A stretch of 64,000 nucleotides of DNA from Sepiola atlantica (taxonomy: Eukaryota > Mollusca > Cephalopoda > Sepiida > Sepiolidae): the NCBI GenBank assembly GCA_963556195.1, contig OY744520.1, positions 2,342,001-2,406,000 of the forward strand. The letters run 5' to 3'. The notes under the pieces are model-generated. The model saw nothing but the letters and a program-made list of their open reading frames with translations, was not told the DNA's origin and did no database searches. The position numbers and the translations under genes are program-made. This document shows positions 60,034-64,000 of the stretch, piece by piece; positions within the stretch are counted from its first letter, which is position 1; each line of letters begins with the position of its first letter.

Positions 60034-62435
60034 TCTAAAAGAGTACCCATTCTTTATAAGGGTCTTGAGAAAGGGTCTTAAGAAAAAATTAAAATTCAGA
60101 ATTATATATTTTAATATTTAAATGTGCCAATATTATGACCCTAATATCTCTTATGAATACTCTAACGAAAATGAAATTTATAAACATTTATATGTTTCTC
60201 ATTAAAAAACTATCCAATTCTTAGTCGGTCTTTCACGCTTAAGTTTGAAATACCAATTTTAGATGCATCCAAGCATCTGCAGAAACGGCGTTGTCAGTTA
60301 CACTTAAGTTTCATATAGTGTATTCGTCGAGATTAAGTTTGAAATAACTTATTAGATGCATTTACAGATCGACAGAAGAGATAAGTTAGTCCCTTGTCGG
60401 GCGTTTAAGTATCAAAATTGCATCGCGATCGTTAAACGTGCAAATCGAATAGCCGCATCTTAAGAATATTCGTTCTTATTTAAATACACACATCAACTCC
60501 TCGCACCGTTATGCAATTTATATCTTACTGATTTCCTGCCGTCTCTTTGTCTCTCGTGGCGTTAATGGAATGGGCGTAAATGATGTATGAAATGAGACGT
60601 GTGTTGATAACATTGACAGCGATGTAGGCGTGACAATTCCGCAATGTCGGGGATTAGAGCGACAACAACAGTTTCGAATCGAGCATTTTTGTTGCGCGGG
60701 TTAGGGTTAGGGTTAGGGTTAGCTAAAACTTTCGGTTGCGCGGGTGATGTGGTTAAAACTCTCATTCCTTACTTGCCTTCCCCGCTCTCCATGTGTAAAG
60801 TACGCAGGACTATGGCAGCTAATCAGTCCCGTGTATACATTCGGTAATTAAACAAACACTATCCGCACAAAATCTACCGGTTCGGGTCTCTCCTGGGAAG
60901 ACGAGGGTAACAGGTTTGACGTCTGACTCAGTATATAAATATGGCAAAATCTTTCAAATCTAATGATCATCTTGAGATGAACTAAAAGCTAAAAGAGGAA
61001 TGGAATTTTATGATTCGTGTTTTACTTTAATTTTATTTATTCATGTATTTTTTGCTAATGTCTTCGTCAACAATTTGTCTGCCTCGTTTACAAGTTGATG
61101 TACAGTATTAATCGCTGGGATTAGCTAAGCTAAGAGATGGTAATTGCGAACGTTTGCCAGACAAATGAGGCAAGTTTTACGTAACCTGAGGTTCAAGCTA
61201 TATTTCGAAAGTATTTGCTATTTAATCATAGAATAAGTGGTTCTCATACACAAGAACACTTTGGGCACGTTATCTTTTGAAATAACGTCTAACTGAGAAT
61301 CGCTTTAAGAGCGCATATCTGCGAATACTATTGATAGTATGTATCGTTTAGACATTTATTACAAGGCAGACTTAAAACGATCTAAATTAATAAATTTAAT
61401 TGCTTGTGAGATCTTATTAAAGGGTGTAATAGTAAGGATTGTTTTAACAGTGAAGCGTGGCGAATTATTACGTGAAATATAAATATAAATAACCTATTTA
61501 GTAAATATTCTGTTTATTGAAAATATAATGACAATACTTATAATAGCCTTTAACTCTTTAGGGGATCGGTGTTCTAAGAAATTGTCTGGAACACATCGGA
61601 CAAATTCTCGTCACGTAACAAATATGGATACGAATTACATATAAATATTAAGTATGTACCAATAAGTTTTATTTTATTTTTTCCAGTAATATTGGTGAGC
61701 TCCATCGATGTTCTCTATCTTTCCGTGGAATTTTAGTATCTATAGATTCATTTTCGTCTCTTATCTCGGTCGTTCTATCGATTAAAACAAAGTGACGACA
61801 TGTAACTTTTAAATAGATGTCGTTTAACATATAAAGGCTCTTAATAGGGAGACAGAAAGAAAAAACAGAAACAAAGACACAAGGAGAGAGATATTTTGCA
61901 CAAAATAGGAGATATTTATATTGACACTTCATCACTAATACTATTAGTATTCTAGGCCTGTAAAATTCAGACGATTCCTCAGCGTTCATTAATTTTTTAT
62001 TTTTTCAACCTTGAAAACTGGAGCTTAGCCCACAAACGATCCGAATAAAAAGCATACCCTTCCATAAACACTTAAACTACCATATGCTATTGTTCTTGAT
62101 GCCCACCTTTAAATACATCTAATATTGAGGACATACTTTAAAATATTAAATGGCCTAATCGCCCACTATACTGGCGCTAATTTGTGGTATTTTATAAGAA
62201 GGGAAACTATTTAAACTTCGTCAGTTGTGGTACACGTCCAGAGCTATTCGTGCGTGTGCTTTCTTTTCTTTTTTTTTTTAACATAGTTCACCTCAAACAA
62301 GGCAGGCCGCCACTGTAGACGTAAGGAGCTACTGAGTAAAAGGGTAAGAGGTTTTTTTGGGGGGGGTCACCCTAAATTGGAGGCTGTGCAGCGAGATGTC
62401 TGTTTCCATTAGTTTTAAACTTCTGCATGTCAGTA
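60032..62435. other. No recognised gene
   Basis: Contains the telomere-like array at 60697-60722. No domain is seen in frames 60562-60847 or 61669-61989. Confidence 0.5.
60697..60722 (+). repeat. Interstitial telomere-like (TTAGGG)4
   Basis: ggttagggttagggttaggg with one more unit; second clean example in this window after 14084. Confidence 0.9.
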
Positions 62436-62439
62436 CCGT

Positions 62440-62645
62440 CAAGAAAACAGAGAGCAGGAAGCGAGTTCCAGAGTCGAGCAACACGAGGAAAGAAGCTTTT
62501 GGAGTAGAAAGCTCTTCGGCATCTGGGGACCTTCACAGTGAATGGATAGGATTTGACAGAGTGTCGGGTTGGTCTAGTGAATCTACGTCGTTAGGGCACC
62601 AGATCAGAGCACACTTCATTGAAGTACTTGTAATATACATACAGA
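62440..62645 (-). pseudogene. LINE 3' fragment, same family as 26937-28292
   Basis: Aligns over ~200 bp with 26995-27180: gagttccagag, agcaacacgag, gtagaaagctcttcggcatc, gtcgggttggtctagtg, caccagatcag. It encodes a decayed version of the LINE C-terminal tail on the minus strand. Confidence 0.85.
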
Positions 62646-63990
62646 TATAAAGGCATACGAGCATAAAATCTAAGCACCAGTATACACAAGTTAGAGGAAT
62701 AATTCAGTGTGATCAAAACCAGCTTATACTAACGTGTGATCTTTTCCATTGCCAAAGGCGCCCTCATTCGTGCGAGAGTTTCCACCGTATTAGACAGGTT
62801 TATTTGTACTTAACCCTGTGTGCACAATTTGCCCAACTGTATTCTCAACATTAAACCGACCTTGTTTCTAACTTTGTAGGGGTTTATATGTAATACAATG
62901 CTAGCGTGTTGTCTCAACCCTATCCTTTCACTCTTGAGCTGACGATTTGAAGACGTCTTATGACATATTCGTGTTTTGTATGAGAACAAATACATCGAAT
63001 CAAGAAATACTTTAATTTGTATAAAGTTGTATAGTGCTAATAACTCCGTTATCAGCAAGTGCACATAAACAATGCAACGTTTCCGTTTTAGATAAGTTCA
63101 GAAGTAAAGTCATAAAAATGATAAACGAATATATTTTCTTTTATATAAAAGCGAACCTTTTCTTCATCTATGATTATCTTTGTAAATACAACTTGATCTT
63201 ACATTCGTGAACTCAACTGGTTTGAGTTGCTACTGTAGCGTAATGATTGGCAATGTCGCCTGACTAATGTGTGCATTAAGTTTGATTCTCAGTGGGCGAT
63301 GAAGAAGTGCCTTCATCACACTTGGTAAAGGTTATGATAATTAACTTTTAAATACACTAGTGAGCTAAAAAAAATCTAAGGTCGTTCTCGCCATTTTTTT
63401 AGAAAATGGAACTTTAGTAAGTAAAAGTTTAGATTTGTAATAGAACATTTTATTTATTCTCAAAACTTATGACTAATATTGTATTCCGGTGTCAATTTAA
63501 ATGTCACTGAAGAAAAAAAACTAAAATAAACAAAATAATTCCAAACGCTAGTAAGGTGCGATATTTTTGTGAAGTAACTAAAATATAATACAAGTAATCA
63601 TGAATTATAGATTATCTATTAATGAATACAAACCTTGCGTAGAGTTACTAATAACTACTAACTGTACTTTTCAACTTGAAAAAGATGGCACCCGACTTTA
63701 ATAACCGAATGAATACAATAGACACATCCATAATTAATACATACACTCAGTAACACGTTTTCTCTATAAATAGTAAATGGCCGTTGTCCATTTTATTATC
63801 TATCTATGGATTAAGCTTCAAACGCCGTTCATTTGTCAACAGTTACACTCTTTATTTATATATGACATATTTGAGTCTAAGCTTCTATGGAAAATGATGC
63901 CCAACAACTACAACTGGCTACTCTTCCGTACAGAAAGAACCTACTCACAAAATTGGTTGAGGGTAAACATTATCTCGAATGTGCAAAGTT
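62646..63990. other. No gene; one tRNA-like SINE head
   Basis: AT-rich. Short frames at 62810-63064 and 63777-63992 are unsupported. Confidence 0.5.
63228..63345 (+). mobile_element. tRNA-derived SINE head
   Basis: Box A-like TAGCGTAATGATTGG (63237-63251), gtcgcctgactaatgtg anticodon-arm-like region, box B-like GTTTGATTCTC (63280-63290), then tgggcgatgaagaagtgcc. The spacing fits a tRNA-like pol III promoter. Acceptor arms are not complementary. Different family from the hammerhead SINEs. Confidence 0.55.
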
Positions 63991-64000
63991 AAATGAATTT

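Overview
This window looks like intergenic or intronic DNA from a cephalopod mollusc, most likely an octopus. The evidence is composition and repeat content: AT-rich DNA, dozens of long (TA)n and (CA)n tracts, tRNA- and 5S-derived SINEs, Penelope-like elements, CR1/Jockey-like LINEs, and BEL/Pao, hAT and mariner remains. No host protein-coding exon, canonical tRNA gene or intact host gene was recognised. The species call is inference; the repeats are seen directly.

Layout. 1-7.3 kb: a tRNA-like box followed by a hammerhead-ribozyme-like core (1507-1620), a ~155-bp tandem repeat ending in (GGAC)n, and a decayed minus-strand LINE (3434-4330). 7.3-18.2 kb: a perfect 43-bp-arm hairpin, a 5S rRNA-derived SINE (10663-10935), direct repeats, and microsatellites. 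18.6-20.5 kb: a plus-strand LINE split by a 589-bp non-autonomous hAT element with an exact 8-bp target duplication. 20.9-25 kb: a GC-richer island, a second 5S-SINE copy cut at a (TA)n tract, and a minus-strand SINE with tRNA-like boxes and a hammerhead fold (23811-23945). 26.9-28.3 kb: the best copy of the minus-strand LINE family. 28.3-38.5 kb: no genes; old repeats and a TA-bounded ~225-bp repeat.

38.54-41.05 kb holds the only long open reading frame: a reverse transcriptase of the Penelope-like group, apparently Naiad-type with part of an N-terminal GIY-YIG domain, 5'-truncated at a TA tract. 43.3-44.2 kb holds two SINE copies 340 bp apart on the minus strand. The first carries a near-complete type I hammerhead ribozyme. 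A mariner transposase remnant follows. 45.9-46.9 kb is a canonical Penelope remnant with its catalytic RT core deleted. 50.6-52.6 kb has the second TA-bounded repeat, a 253-bp foldback and a third member of the hammerhead SINE family. 54.97-55.18 kb is a 210-bp solo LTR with a 5-bp target duplication, and 56.2-59.9 kb a decayed BEL/Pao retrotransposon. The rest is unrecognised AT-rich DNA with one more LINE fragment and one more tRNA-like SINE.

The most interesting pattern is a set of short retroposons that combine a pol III-type box A/box B head with a hammerhead core (CTGANGA, helix, GAAA), and whose 3' ends tend to run into (TA)n tracts. Many larger elements also end abruptly at (TA)n tracts, which suggests these tracts are insertion, recombination or truncation points.
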